DNA of 64,000 nt. Source: Saprospiraceae bacterium (lineage in GTDB: Bacteria > Bacteroidota > Bacteroidia > Chitinophagales > Saprospiraceae). Where the stretch lies: assembly GCA_016787345.1 (NCBI GenBank), contig JAEUUU010000004.1, positions 27,351 through 91,350 of the forward strand, read 5' to 3'. Positions 31,555 through 39,786 of this stretch are shown piece after piece (positions within the stretch are counted from its first letter, which is position 1; each line of letters starts with the position of its first letter). Under the pieces are notes generated by a model, which searched no databases, was not told where the DNA came from, and saw nothing but the letters and a program-made list of their open reading frames with translations. The position numbers were made by a program, and so were the translations under genes.

Positions 31555-34305
31555 ATGAAATCTGTTCTCTACACCCTTCTTGCCCTCGCGCTGACGGTCA
31601 TTTTGCCGCAAGCCGCTCATGCCACGCACAACCGCGCGGGAGAAATCCACGTCCGGCAAATCGGCACTTTGACCGTCGAAGCCACCATCATTACCTGGAC
31701 GAAGGCGAGCAGCACCAACGCCGACCGCGATACCCTGACCATTTGCTGGGGCGACGGTACCTGCGAAACCGTCTGGCGGGCCAATGGCGGCGGAGAGGGC
31801 CAGGTGCTGCCCAATGATATTAAATACAACATCTACGTTGCCACCCATACCTACGCTGGCCGGGCGACCTATAAAATTTCCATGACCGACCCCAACCGGA
31901 TCGTCGGCATCATCAACGTCAATCCGCCGGCATCGGAGAATATCCCGTTTCATATCGAGACCACCTATACGTTTCTCGACGCGGGTTTTAAAGGCACCAA
32001 CACCACGCCTTATCTGTTACAGCCGCCCATCGACAACGCCTGCGTGGGCAAACCCTTCAAACACAATCCGAATGCTTATGACCCCGACGGCGACAGTTTG
32101 TCGTACCAACTGATTGTTCCGCTGCAAGCCCTGAGTTCTCCGGTGCCCAATTATTCCTACCCCAGTCAACACCCTCCGGGTCCCAATAATTTTTTCCAGA
32201 TCAACAGCGTAACAGGAGATGTTTTATGGCTTACGCCCCAGCAACCCGGAGAGTACAACGTGGCTTTTATCATTGTCTCCTGGCGTAAAGGGCAGCCCAT
32301 CGACACCACCATACGCGACATGCAGATCTTTGTGGATGTGTGCGACAACAATCCGCCAGATGTGCAGACGGCCGACAAGTACTGTGTGGTGGCAGGAACG
32401 CAGCTCAGTTTCACCGTCACTGCAACCGACCCCGATTCCGGCAATCTGGTCAGGCTGACAGCCCTGGGCGGTCCGTTTTCCACGCCTTACAGTCCGGCTA
32501 CCTTCACTGCGCCAGCCGGCTGGGCCGTGCCCCCGGTACTGGCAACTTTCAAATGGAATACGACCTGCGAACACATTTCCAATCAGACCTATACCGTTGT
32601 ATTCAAAGCCAATGACACCACGGGGGTCAATAACGTACCTTCGCTGAGCGACCTGCAAACCGTGTCGATCAAAGTCGTAGGCCCCCCGCCCGAAGGCGTG
32701 CAAGCCAGCGCCCAACTGGGCGCCGTGGAAATCACATGGGACAAACCATATAGTTGCGAAGATGCGGAAGAGGAATATTTCTACGGATTTTCCGTCTGGC
32801 GGCGCGAAGGCAGCAACCCCTTCCCCATCGATACCTGTATGCCCGGACTGGCGGGAAAAGGGTACACCGAACTGACCTTCATCACCCGGGAAGAACTCAA
32901 CGGGCGGTATTATTTTAAAGATACCAATGTGGAACGCGGACGCACCTATTGCTACCGGGTACTGGCCAAATTTGCCAAAAGAACCGCGCTGGGTTATGTG
33001 TACAACCTGGTAGAAAGCCTGCCTTCCGAAGAAGTTTGCGTGCAACTGCCGCGCGACCTGCCGCTCATCACCAATGTTTCTGTACTCGATACCGATCCGG
33101 CCAACGGACGGATGGAAATCCGTTGGTCGAAACCCGTGGCTCCCGACCTCGATACCGTGCTCAACCACGGCCCTTACCGCTACCAGGTGTTGCGCGCGCC
33201 CGACTTTTCGGGCGGCACGCTGGAAGAAGTGCCCGGCGCCTCCTTTGTGGCGCAAAATTTCTGGCAAGCCAATGATACCGTCTTCATCGACAATGGTTTG
33301 AATACCGCCGGACAACCTTATCGCTATCGCATCGCATTTTATGTGCGCGGCGAAGACACCCCCTTGGGATACACCAATATTGCCTCTTCCCCATTCCTCA
33401 GTATCGCCTCCTCCGACAATACCAATACCCTGAGCTGGCGCGCCGACGTACCCTGGAACAACTATGAATACGCTATTTACCGCCTCAACAACAACACGGG
33501 CGTTTTCGACTCCATCGGCAGATCGGCTGTGCCAAGTTATGCAGATACCAAATTGCAAAACGGCGCCGAATACTGTTATTACGTGCGCACCCAGGGCACA
33601 TACAGCATTGGCGGGGTAGCCGATCCCCTGTTCAACCTTTCGCAGCGGAACTGCGGCACCCCGATCGACACCATGCCGCCCTGTGCGCCCGCACTGGAAG
33701 TGGACAACCTTTGCACCACCGGAGAAGCGACGCTGCCCGACCCACCCTACGAAAACTTCCTCAACTGGACGAACCCCAACCTGAGTTGCCCGAACACCGA
33801 CGACGTCGTTCGGTACCATCTCTGGTACGCACCCGGCCCGGATGAGCCGCTGGCTTTGCTGGAAACTTTTGAAGGAGCAGGCAGTACGGCCTACACGCAT
33901 TTGCTCGATCTCGGGCTGGCGGGTTGCTACGCCGTTTCGGCGGTCGATTCATTCAGTAATGAAAGCACCCGCAGTGCCGTCTTGTGCGTCGATAATTGCC
34001 CCGAATATGTACTTCCCAATGCTTTTACGCCCAATGAAGACGGCGCCAACGACCGCTTCCGGCCATTTCCGGGCTGGCGATTTGTAGAGCGGGTCGACAT
34101 GCAGATATTCAACCGCTGGGGCAACCTGGTGTTTTCTACCACTGATCCGGACATCAACTGGGACGGCCGCAACGAATCCGGTCAGGAACTGGCAGAAGGC
34201 ACCTATTTCTATGTTTGTCAGGTATATGAGCAACGCGTGGAAGGCGTGGTTCGGCGCCCGGAGGTGCTGAGCGGGTATATCGAGTTGATCAGGGGCGGGC
34301 GTTAA
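31555..34305 (+). CDS. Large secreted protein with T9SS type B (CHU_C) tail
   Basis: A 916-residue exported protein. The ATG at 31555 opens a signal peptide ending near AAHA; ten codons upstream in the open frame are not part of it. The middle holds several Fn3/Ig-like strands and phrases such as PYRYQVLRAPDFSGGTLEEV and RYRIAFYVRGEDTPLGYT, together about five or six beta domains. The last 90 residues are a gliding-motility-type C-terminal domain (ALPNAFTPNEDGAND-like: LPNAFTPNEDGANDRF, MQIFNRWGNLVF, WDGRNESGQELAEGTYFYV), recognised by the type IX secretion system. Likely surface-attached. Overlaps the convergent DUF6089 gene stop by four bases. Confidence 0.9.
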   Translation: MKSVLYTLLALALTVILPQAAHATHNRAGEIHVRQIGTLTVEATIITWTKASSTNADRDTLTICWGDGTCETVWRANGGGEGQVLPNDIKYNIYVATHTYAGRATYKISMTDPNRIVGIINVNPPASENIPFHIETTYTFLDAGFKGTNTTPYLLQPPIDNACVGKPFKHNPNAYDPDGDSLSYQLIVPLQALSSPVPNYSYPSQHPPGPNNFFQINSVTGDVLWLTPQQPGEYNVAFIIVSWRKGQPIDTTIRDMQIFVDVCDNNPPDVQTADKYCVVAGTQLSFTVTATDPDSGNLVRLTALGGPFSTPYSPATFTAPAGWAVPPVLATFKWNTTCEHISNQTYTVVFKANDTTGVNNVPSLSDLQTVSIKVVGPPPEGVQASAQLGAVEITWDKPYSCEDAEEEYFYGFSVWRREGSNPFPIDTCMPGLAGKGYTELTFITREELNGRYYFKDTNVERGRTYCYRVLAKFAKRTALGYVYNLVESLPSEEVCVQLPRDLPLITNVSVLDTDPANGRMEIRWSKPVAPDLDTVLNHGPYRYQVLRAPDFSGGTLEEVPGASFVAQNFWQANDTVFIDNGLNTAGQPYRYRIAFYVRGEDTPLGYTNIASSPFLSIASSDNTNTLSWRADVPWNNYEYAIYRLNNNTGVFDSIGRSAVPSYADTKLQNGAEYCYYVRTQGTYSIGGVADPLFNLSQRNCGTPIDTMPPCAPALEVDNLCTTGEATLPDPPYENFLNWTNPNLSCPNTDDVVRYHLWYAPGPDEPLALLETFEGAGSTAYTHLLDLGLAGCYAVSAVDSFSNESTRSAVLCVDNCPEYVLPNAFTPNEDGANDRFRPFPGWRFVERVDMQIFNRWGNLVFSTTDPDINWDGRNESGQELAEGTYFYVCQVYEQRVEGVVRRPEVLSGYIELIRGGR

Positions 34306-35033
34306 TACCCGCACTGCCCCGGATTGCCGCTCAAAATATAGGCGATGGTGAAGCCGGCGAAATAATACCAGTCGGCTTTGTCGGGATTGCCGTTGCGTTT
34401 GATGCCGTCGAGGTCGTCGGAAAAGACGGGGCGCCAGCCCAGCTCGGCGCCCAGAATGATGCGGTCGTAAATGTCCATTTCGATGCCGGCGCCCACCGGC
34501 GTACTGAAAAAGTGGTTGCGAAGGCCAGCTTCCGGAAGGGGTGATTTGAGGTAAAAATCGCGCAGGTCTTCCGGCCCGTAGTACTCCGTTTTGGCATCGG
34601 TGACGGCGCCGCCCACGCCGGCAAAGAGGTAGGGCGTAAGGTGGAAGTTGTTGACTCCGCCGCCATTGAGGCGCTCGGGCGTATTGAAGTGGTATTCGGC
34701 AACCACACCGTATTCAAAAATTGATGTGGCAAATTTCAAACTGCGCCGCACCCGTTTGATGTTGGAAGAATTATTGTCGTTGCCCGTGACGTAGCCGGAG
34801 TAGACCTGTCCTTTCACAGCAAAAGCGGGAGAAAAGTGGTACCGCACAAAAGCCCCAAAGCCCGGCCGCGTCTCCGACATTTCCACATGTGATTCGGCCA
34901 GGTCGCCGGAGTAATTGGTCAGGCCGAACAAAAAACCCAACTCGGCATAATGTTCCGCAGCGCCGCGGCGGTATTGAGCGGAAAGCGGAGCGCTCAGGCC
35001 CAGCAACAACAGGAGGAACAGGACTTTGTACAT
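34302..35033 (-). CDS. DUF6089-type outer-membrane barrel protein
   Basis: A 243-residue protein with a signal peptide ending in SAQ and a repetitive strand pattern: YAELGFLFGLTNYSGDLAE, GFGAFVRYHFSPAFAVKGQV, PYLFAGVGGAVTDAKTEYYG and YYFAGFTIAYILSG. This DUF6089 arrangement begins with the N-terminal SGDLA motif and is found in Bacteroidota next to outer-membrane assembly genes. It is thought to be a barrel; function not known. The stop overlaps the CHU_C protein stop by four bases. Expressed from the divergent region shared with tatC. Confidence 0.8.
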   Translation of the reverse strand: MYKVLFLLLLLGLSAPLSAQYRRGAAEHYAELGFLFGLTNYSGDLAESHVEMSETRPGFGAFVRYHFSPAFAVKGQVYSGYVTGNDNNSSNIKRVRRSLKFATSIFEYGVVAEYHFNTPERLNGGGVNNFHLTPYLFAGVGGAVTDAKTEYYGPEDLRDFYLKSPLPEAGLRNHFFSTPVGAGIEMDIYDRIILGAELGWRPVFSDDLDGIKRNGNPDKADWYYFAGFTIAYILSGNPGQCGY

Positions 35034-35067
35034 GACAAGAAGGCGGTCGTCGTTTTGAATAAAAAGA

Positions 35068-35223
35068 GGCTGTCTTACAAGTATTTCAGATTGGCAAGCC
35101 TTGGAACAAAACCTTACGCAGAGACGCAGCGGCGGCAGAGAAGGGTGTTTCTCTGTGCGGATGTGTCTTTGCGTGAAATTATATCTTGAACCGCGGTAAA
35201 TCCAGACGACTTATAAGACAGCC
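35068..35223. mobile_element. MITE-like element with 15-bp terminal inverted repeats
   Basis: GGCTGTCTTACAAGT at 35068-35082 matches the reverse complement of 35209-35223 at 14 of 15 positions. The 156-bp unit carries no open frame and encloses a hairpin core (CAGAGAA with TTCTCTG near 35135-35156, and ACGCAGAGAC with GTCTTTGCGT further out). Size, terminal repeats and no coding capacity are the marks of a miniature transposable element. It lies between the DUF6089 gene start and the tatC promoter. Target-site duplication is not evident. Confidence 0.55.
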
Positions 35224-35288
35224 ACAGGCAATAACTTAGTGTTAACGGGGTGCAAATTCCGGAAATTAACGGAAGTGAAATTGAAATA

Positions 35289-35320
35289 TTGCCGCCCCCC
35301 GGCTTAACCTTTTACCTTTG
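35289..35320 (+). promoter_or_regulatory. tatC promoter, TTG N21 TACCTTTG
   Basis: TTG at 35289-35291 and TACCTTTG at 35313-35320 with a 21-base spacer match the Bacteroidota -33/-7 arrangement. Predicted start is near 35327, 26 bases before the tatC ATG at 35353. Confidence 0.65.
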
Positions 35321-35352
35321 CGCGGTCTAATAGCCAAAACTGCCCTCAACTC

Positions 35353-36222
35353 ATGCCGCTTGATCAACCACAGGAACACGAACGTATTGAGCGCGGCGAA
35401 ATGTCCTTTTTCGACCATGTCGCCGAACTGCGCAAGCATATTTTGCGAAGCATGGCCGCTATTGCCGTGATCGCGGCGGTCTGTTTCGTCAACAAGGAGT
35501 TTGTGTTCAACACCCTGATCTTCGGGCCGCGCAACCCGGATTTCTGGACGTACCGGGCCATTTGCTGGTTTTCCCACTCGGTTGGCGCCGGCGACAGCAT
35601 GTGTGTGCAGCCGACCAATTTTAACCTGATTACACGCCAGTTGGGCGAAGTGCTGATGCAGCACCTGTATATCTCTTTCTGGATCGGGGTAATCGGCGCT
35701 TTTCCCTATATCTTCTGGGAGTTCTGGCGATTCATCAGTCCGGGGCTGTACGAGGCCGAACGCAAGGCGGTGCGCGGCGTAGTGTTGGTTTGTTCCCTGC
35801 TTTTTTTCGTGGGCGTCATGTTCGGATACTACGTGATTGCGCCGTTTTCGATCAATTTTCTCGCCGGATACACCGTGGAAGGCCTCGAAGTTGCGCCGAC
35901 GCTCGACTCTTACGTGACCTACATGACCATGTTTACCATCCCGACCGGGCTGGTTTTCGAGATGCCGGTGGTGGCGTATTTTTTGGCAAAAGTGGGTTTG
36001 ATCGGCAAACAGTTTATGCGCAACTACCGTCGGCACGCGATCGTGGTCATCCTGATCGTAGCGGCCGTCATCACGCCGCCGGATGTCGTATCACAAACCC
36101 TGGTGGCCATTCCGCTGTACGCATTGTACGAGATCAGCATCATCGTCGTGGCGCGGGTGCAGGCCCGGCGCGAGCAGCAGCTGAATTCCAACAACACGCG
36201 CGATCTCGAACCTGCCGAATAA
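35353..36222 (+). CDS. tatC: Twin-arginine translocase subunit TatC
   Basis: A 289-residue inner-membrane protein that binds the twin-arginine signal of folded export substrates. The N-terminal MSFFDHVAELRKHI (17-30) is the conserved cytoplasmic start, six transmembrane helices follow, and the second region (LYISFWIGVIGAFPYIFWEFWRFISPGLYEAERK) matches the family, ending in Glu. The third periplasmic and C-terminal part includes YFLAKVGLIGK and AVITPPDVVSQTLVAIPLYALYEI. No tatA/B gene sits beside it. ATG 35353 is chosen; an internal ATG at 35401 (MSFFDH) is possible. Confidence 0.96.
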   Translation: MPLDQPQEHERIERGEMSFFDHVAELRKHILRSMAAIAVIAAVCFVNKEFVFNTLIFGPRNPDFWTYRAICWFSHSVGAGDSMCVQPTNFNLITRQLGEVLMQHLYISFWIGVIGAFPYIFWEFWRFISPGLYEAERKAVRGVVLVCSLLFFVGVMFGYYVIAPFSINFLAGYTVEGLEVAPTLDSYVTYMTMFTIPTGLVFEMPVVAYFLAKVGLIGKQFMRNYRRHAIVVILIVAAVITPPDVVSQTLVAIPLYALYEISIIVVARVQARREQQLNSNNTRDLEPAE

Positions 36223-36240
36223 GGTAGTTTATCTGCCGGT

Positions 36241-36993
36241 TCAGTGTTCTTTTTGATGCTCGGCAGCATAGGCAGCCGCGCCGATGATACCCGCGTTGTT
36301 GAGCAGGCGGGCCGGAACCACCCGAGCCTGGGTGGTCAACTGGTGTTTGTATTGTTCAAAAAACTTGCTTTCGCCGCCGCCCAGGATAAAAAGGTCGGGC
36401 GAAAAGATGCGCTCCAGGTGGTGCAGGTATTCGTTGAAACGGTCGGCCCATTCGGAGCGGCTGATTTTGAGCCGTTCACGGGCGCCGGAAGAGCAGTAGA
36501 CTTCGGCGACACGGTTGTTTTTAAAAATCAGGTGCCCCAGTTCGGTGCCGGGCAACATATGGCCTTTGTAAAACATGGCCGATCCGATACCTGTACCGAT
36601 AGTGAGCAGGATGACGAGGCCTTTTTCGTCTTTACCCATGCCGAAACGCATTTCCGCCATACCTGCCGCGTCGGCGTCGTTGGTGGCAAAAACCGGGCAT
36701 CCGCAGGCTTCTCCGAAGACGGTTTCGATGTTCGTACCGATCCAGCTTTGGTCGATATTGGCGGCTGAATGACACACGCCGTTTTTGACAATGGAGGGAA
36801 ACCCGCAACCAACCGGCCCCTTGTAGCCGAAAAACTCGACGATCTCTGCAAATGCGGAAGCCATGGCCGCCGGCGTGGAGGGTTGAGGCGTAGGCACCCG
36901 GAAGCGTTCGCCGCTGAGTTTGCCGTTGCGGAGGTCGACCAATGCGCCTTTGATGCCGGAAGCGCCTACATCGATGCCGAGAATGGTTTGCAT
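36241..36993 (-). CDS. ppgK: Polyphosphate-dependent glucokinase
   Basis: A 250-residue ROK-fold kinase expected to phosphorylate glucose with polyphosphate or ATP. The N-terminal phosphate loop is [15 protein letters not shown] at 6-20, with the catalytic region [16 protein letters not shown] (the Asp in this motif is the base), [18 protein letters not shown] and [10 protein letters not shown] with the substrate histidine. The C-terminal ROK zinc cysteines are absent, as in PPGK relatives. It follows pdxA and pepA on the same strand (43 bases after pdxA) and is probably in that operon. Whether ATP or polyphosphate is preferred cannot be read. Confidence 0.87.
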   Translation of the reverse strand: MQTILGIDVGASGIKGALVDLRNGKLSGERFRVPTPQPSTPAAMASAFAEIVEFFGYKGPVGCGFPSIVKNGVCHSAANIDQSWIGTNIETVFGEACGCPVFATNDADAAGMAEMRFGMGKDEKGLVILLTIGTGIGSAMFYKGHMLPGTELGHLIFKNNRVAEVYCSSGARERLKISRSEWADRFNEYLHHLERIFSPDLFILGGGESKFFEQYKHQLTTQARVVPARLLNNAGIIGAAAYAAEHQKEH

Positions 36994-37035
36994 GTATTAC
37001 AGAAGGGATAGTTAAAGGGAATGGCGTTGTCGGGT

Positions 37036-38133
37036 TTAATCTTCGGGGAGCGCTTCTTCGAGCACCTCATCTTCGCCGGTTTCGCTTTCAAGGGCTTTTT
37101 GTTTGCGTCTTTCGAGCGAATTGGCGCGGAGATCGAGGTATTCGGAGCGATTGCGCACGATATCGGCGGCCAGAAACAGGGATTTGATCAGGGAAGATTC
37201 GTCTGCTTCTCCTTTTCCGGCTATGTCGTAGGCCGTACCGTGGTCGGGCGAGGTGCGGATGGCGGCGAGGCCGGCGGTATAGTTCACCCCTGCGCCGAAG
37301 GAAAGGGTTTTAAAGGGAATAAGGCCCTGGTCGTGGTACATGGCCAGTATGCCGTCGAATTTGTTGAATTGGCCCGACCCAAAAAAGCCGTCGGCCGGAT
37401 AAGGACCAAAAGCCAGGATGCCCTTTTGTTTGGCCTGTTCGATGGCCGTGCGAACGATCTTGTCGTCTTCATCGCCGATCGCGCCTTCGTCGCCGGCGTG
37501 CGGATTGAGGCCCAATACGGCGATGGTCGGCTTTTCGATACCGAAATCGACCCGCAGGGTTTCCGACATAATCTGGATTTTGCGCAGCACTTTTTCCACC
37601 GTCACAGCTGCCGCTACTTCACGCAGGGGCAAATGGTTGGTCACCACACCGATGCGCAGGGCGTCGCTGACCATCAGCATGAGCGACTCCTTCGCCTTGA
37701 AGGCATCCGTCAGGTATTCCGTGTGGCCGATAAAGGGGAAATTGGCCATTTGCATGGCTTTTTTGTTGATCGGAGCGGTCACGAGCGCATCGATGGCGCC
37801 GTCTTTCAAATCTTTAACTGCCCGCTCGAGCGCTTTGAATGCGCATTGGCCACCCAGGTCGCTGGGTTTTCCCAGGGTGATATTGACGTTGTCCTGCCAG
37901 CAATTGATGACGTTGACCCGGTCGGGCTGTGCTTCTTCGGCTGTTTGGATGGGGAAGAACTGGATATTTTCCTGGGTAATGATGTTTTTATGGTAGGCCA
38001 CCACCTTGGTACTGCCGTACACGATGGTTTTAAACGATTTGCCGGCTTTTTTCAGGGCCAGGGCTTTGAGTATCACTTCAAGCCCGATACCGTTGATGTC
38101 GCCGCACGTGATGCCGATAGTGGTTTGCGTCAT
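37036..38133 (-). CDS. pdxA: 4-hydroxythreonine-4-phosphate dehydrogenase
   Basis: A 365-residue NAD-dependent metalloenzyme of the DXP-dependent pyridoxal-phosphate pathway. The ATG at 38133 is right: the open frame continues to 38814 but overlaps pepA and has no homology. Key family motifs: GITCGDINGIGLEVILKAL, ALVTAPINKKAM, FIGHTEYLTDA, AVLGLNPHAGDEGAIG, ADGFFGSG and AMYHDQGLIPFKTL, plus TSPDHGTAYDIAGKGEAD, the metal-binding histidines being in those. pepA ends two bases upstream. Its C-terminal tail (last 30 residues) is acidic and not conserved. Confidence 0.95.
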   Translation of the reverse strand: MTQTTIGITCGDINGIGLEVILKALALKKAGKSFKTIVYGSTKVVAYHKNIITQENIQFFPIQTAEEAQPDRVNVINCWQDNVNITLGKPSDLGGQCAFKALERAVKDLKDGAIDALVTAPINKKAMQMANFPFIGHTEYLTDAFKAKESLMLMVSDALRIGVVTNHLPLREVAAAVTVEKVLRKIQIMSETLRVDFGIEKPTIAVLGLNPHAGDEGAIGDEDDKIVRTAIEQAKQKGILAFGPYPADGFFGSGQFNKFDGILAMYHDQGLIPFKTLSFGAGVNYTAGLAAIRTSPDHGTAYDIAGKGEADESSLIKSLFLAADIVRNRSEYLDLRANSLERRKQKALESETGEDEVLEEALPED

Positions 38134-38135
38134 GT

Positions 38136-39611
38136 TTATTGGTCGTCTAACGCCTCCGCAGATGGGGAGGTAATGGAGGCGGAATAATTTTTCAAAAAAT
38201 CGTAGAGTAATCGCACGCCGACGCCCGTTCCTTCTTTGGTGCGGTAGCCGTTGGCGTGGCGAAGGTAAGCAGGCCCGGCGATGTCGAGATGCAGCCAGGG
38301 CATATCGCCTGCGAAATGTTGCAGGAATTTTCCGGCGGTGATCATGCCGGCGTTTCCGGCGCCCAAATTGCGCAGGTCGGCGATATTGCTTTTGAGCTCC
38401 TCGCCGTATTCTTTCCAGAGGGGTAGTTCTACCAGGCGTTCGTAGGTATTCCAGCCGCTTTTTTCCAGGGCGCTTTTGACGTTTTGCGGCGCGGTGCCCA
38501 TATAGCAAATAGCCTGGCTGCCCAGGGCACGAACGGCAGCGCCGGTGAGGGTGGCAAAATCGAGCACCAGCGCCGGCTGGTATTGTTTGGCATAATGCAG
38601 CGCGTCGGCAAGAATCAGGCGGCCCTCGGCGTCGGTATTGACCACCTCGACCGTGTCGCCGGAATACATGCGGATTACGTCGCCGGGCGACATGGCGCGC
38701 TCGCCGATCTTGTTGTCGGTCGCCGGAATCAGGCCGATAAGGCGAACCGGCAGTTTGTTTTTGGCCGCCACGGCGATAGCGCCGATCACGGTGGCCGCGC
38801 CCGCCATATCGCATTTCATATAGTCCATGCCATCGGAGGGTTTGAGGCTGAGCCCCCCGGTGTCATACACAACGCCTTTGCCAATCAGGACAATCGGCGC
38901 GGTTTCCCGAGCTGTTTCCGGGCAATAGTGCAATACGATAAATTGCGCCGGCACGTCGCTGGCCTGGTTGACGGCCAGCAGACCGCCCATTTTCAGGTTT
39001 TCCAGCGTTTCCATACCCAGTACTTCCGCTTCAAAACCAAATTGTTGCGCCGATATTTCGGCGGCCCGGGCCAGGTCGGTGGCGGTAAAATGGGAATGCG
39101 GTTCATTCACAAGCGAACGCGTCAGACAAACAGCATCCAGCAAATTGTCCAACTCCGCAACAGCCTCCGGATCGGCGCCGGCCAGACAAATTTCCCGAAG
39201 GGAATGTTCCTTTTTTTCCGGGCGGGTGTAGTACTTCAAAAACTGATAATTACCCAAAGCCATGCCTTCCGCCACTTGAAACATCCGGTTGTCGCGGCAG
39301 TAATTGTGGAGCGTAACCCGTTCGATTTTATACTGTCGTATTTCGCGCAGCAAATCATTACCGGCCAGGCGGGCGTCCTCGGCGTTTGCGGCGGGGTCGG
39401 TTGAAGGCGCAAACAAGCGAACCAGCGCGGCGCCCTGAGCCCGGGGGAAAAAGCAGGTTTTGACCTCGCGCTCCGCGGCAGCATGCAAAAACTGAAGTTC
39501 CGACGGCAACAACAGGTCGGTCAGCCGGTCGAGCGTCTCTTTTTCCGCCAACACGATCTGAACATTATCGGGATGACCGGCGGCTACGGCGGTCAATTGA
39601 GTTTTTTTCAC
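38136..39611 (-). CDS. pepA: Leucyl aminopeptidase, M17 family
   Basis: A 491-residue cytosolic aminopeptidase with two metal ions. Ligands are Lys245, Asp250, Asp268, Asp327 and Glu329, within GKGVVYDTGGLSLKPSD, DYMKCDMAGAATV and NTDAEGR; Arg331 and Lys257 are the catalytic pair. N-terminal macro-like domain occupies 1-160. Translation starts at GTG 39611, since the next Met lies far inside the conserved part (position 110); the first residues (KKTQLTAVAA) look normal. It is the first gene of a three-gene run with pdxA and ppgK. A TATCTTTG box on the minus strand lies at 39676-39683. Confidence 0.94.
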   Translation of the reverse strand: MKKTQLTAVAAGHPDNVQIVLAEKETLDRLTDLLLPSELQFLHAAAEREVKTCFFPRAQGAALVRLFAPSTDPAANAEDARLAGNDLLREIRQYKIERVTLHNYCRDNRMFQVAEGMALGNYQFLKYYTRPEKKEHSLREICLAGADPEAVAELDNLLDAVCLTRSLVNEPHSHFTATDLARAAEISAQQFGFEAEVLGMETLENLKMGGLLAVNQASDVPAQFIVLHYCPETARETAPIVLIGKGVVYDTGGLSLKPSDGMDYMKCDMAGAATVIGAIAVAAKNKLPVRLIGLIPATDNKIGERAMSPGDVIRMYSGDTVEVVNTDAEGRLILADALHYAKQYQPALVLDFATLTGAAVRALGSQAICYMGTAPQNVKSALEKSGWNTYERLVELPLWKEYGEELKSNIADLRNLGAGNAGMITAGKFLQHFAGDMPWLHLDIAGPAYLRHANGYRTKEGTGVGVRLLYDFLKNYSASITSPSAEALDDQ

Positions 39612-39786
39612 TTTGTAAAATTGGCGCTGCGTGCATTCCTGCGCACCATAGGGTTGGTTTCGTAAAAAAAGCCGGCAAAGATAGCCTTTTCAGGCGAAAA
39701 ACACGAGGCCAAGTCCTGTACATTGCAGCCCGATTCGCCTGTGCCGCCCAAGGGCCAACGATCATTACCGGACTACCCGCAACGCT

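Noticed and set aside
32224-33900. 558-residue antisense frame within the CHU_C protein gene
   Set aside because: Mirror frame; no signal peptide or family motif.
38134-38814. Upstream extension of pdxA (592-residue frame)
   Set aside because: It overlaps pepA on the same strand in another frame and reads as low-complexity basic sequence; MTQTTIGITCGD is the correct start.
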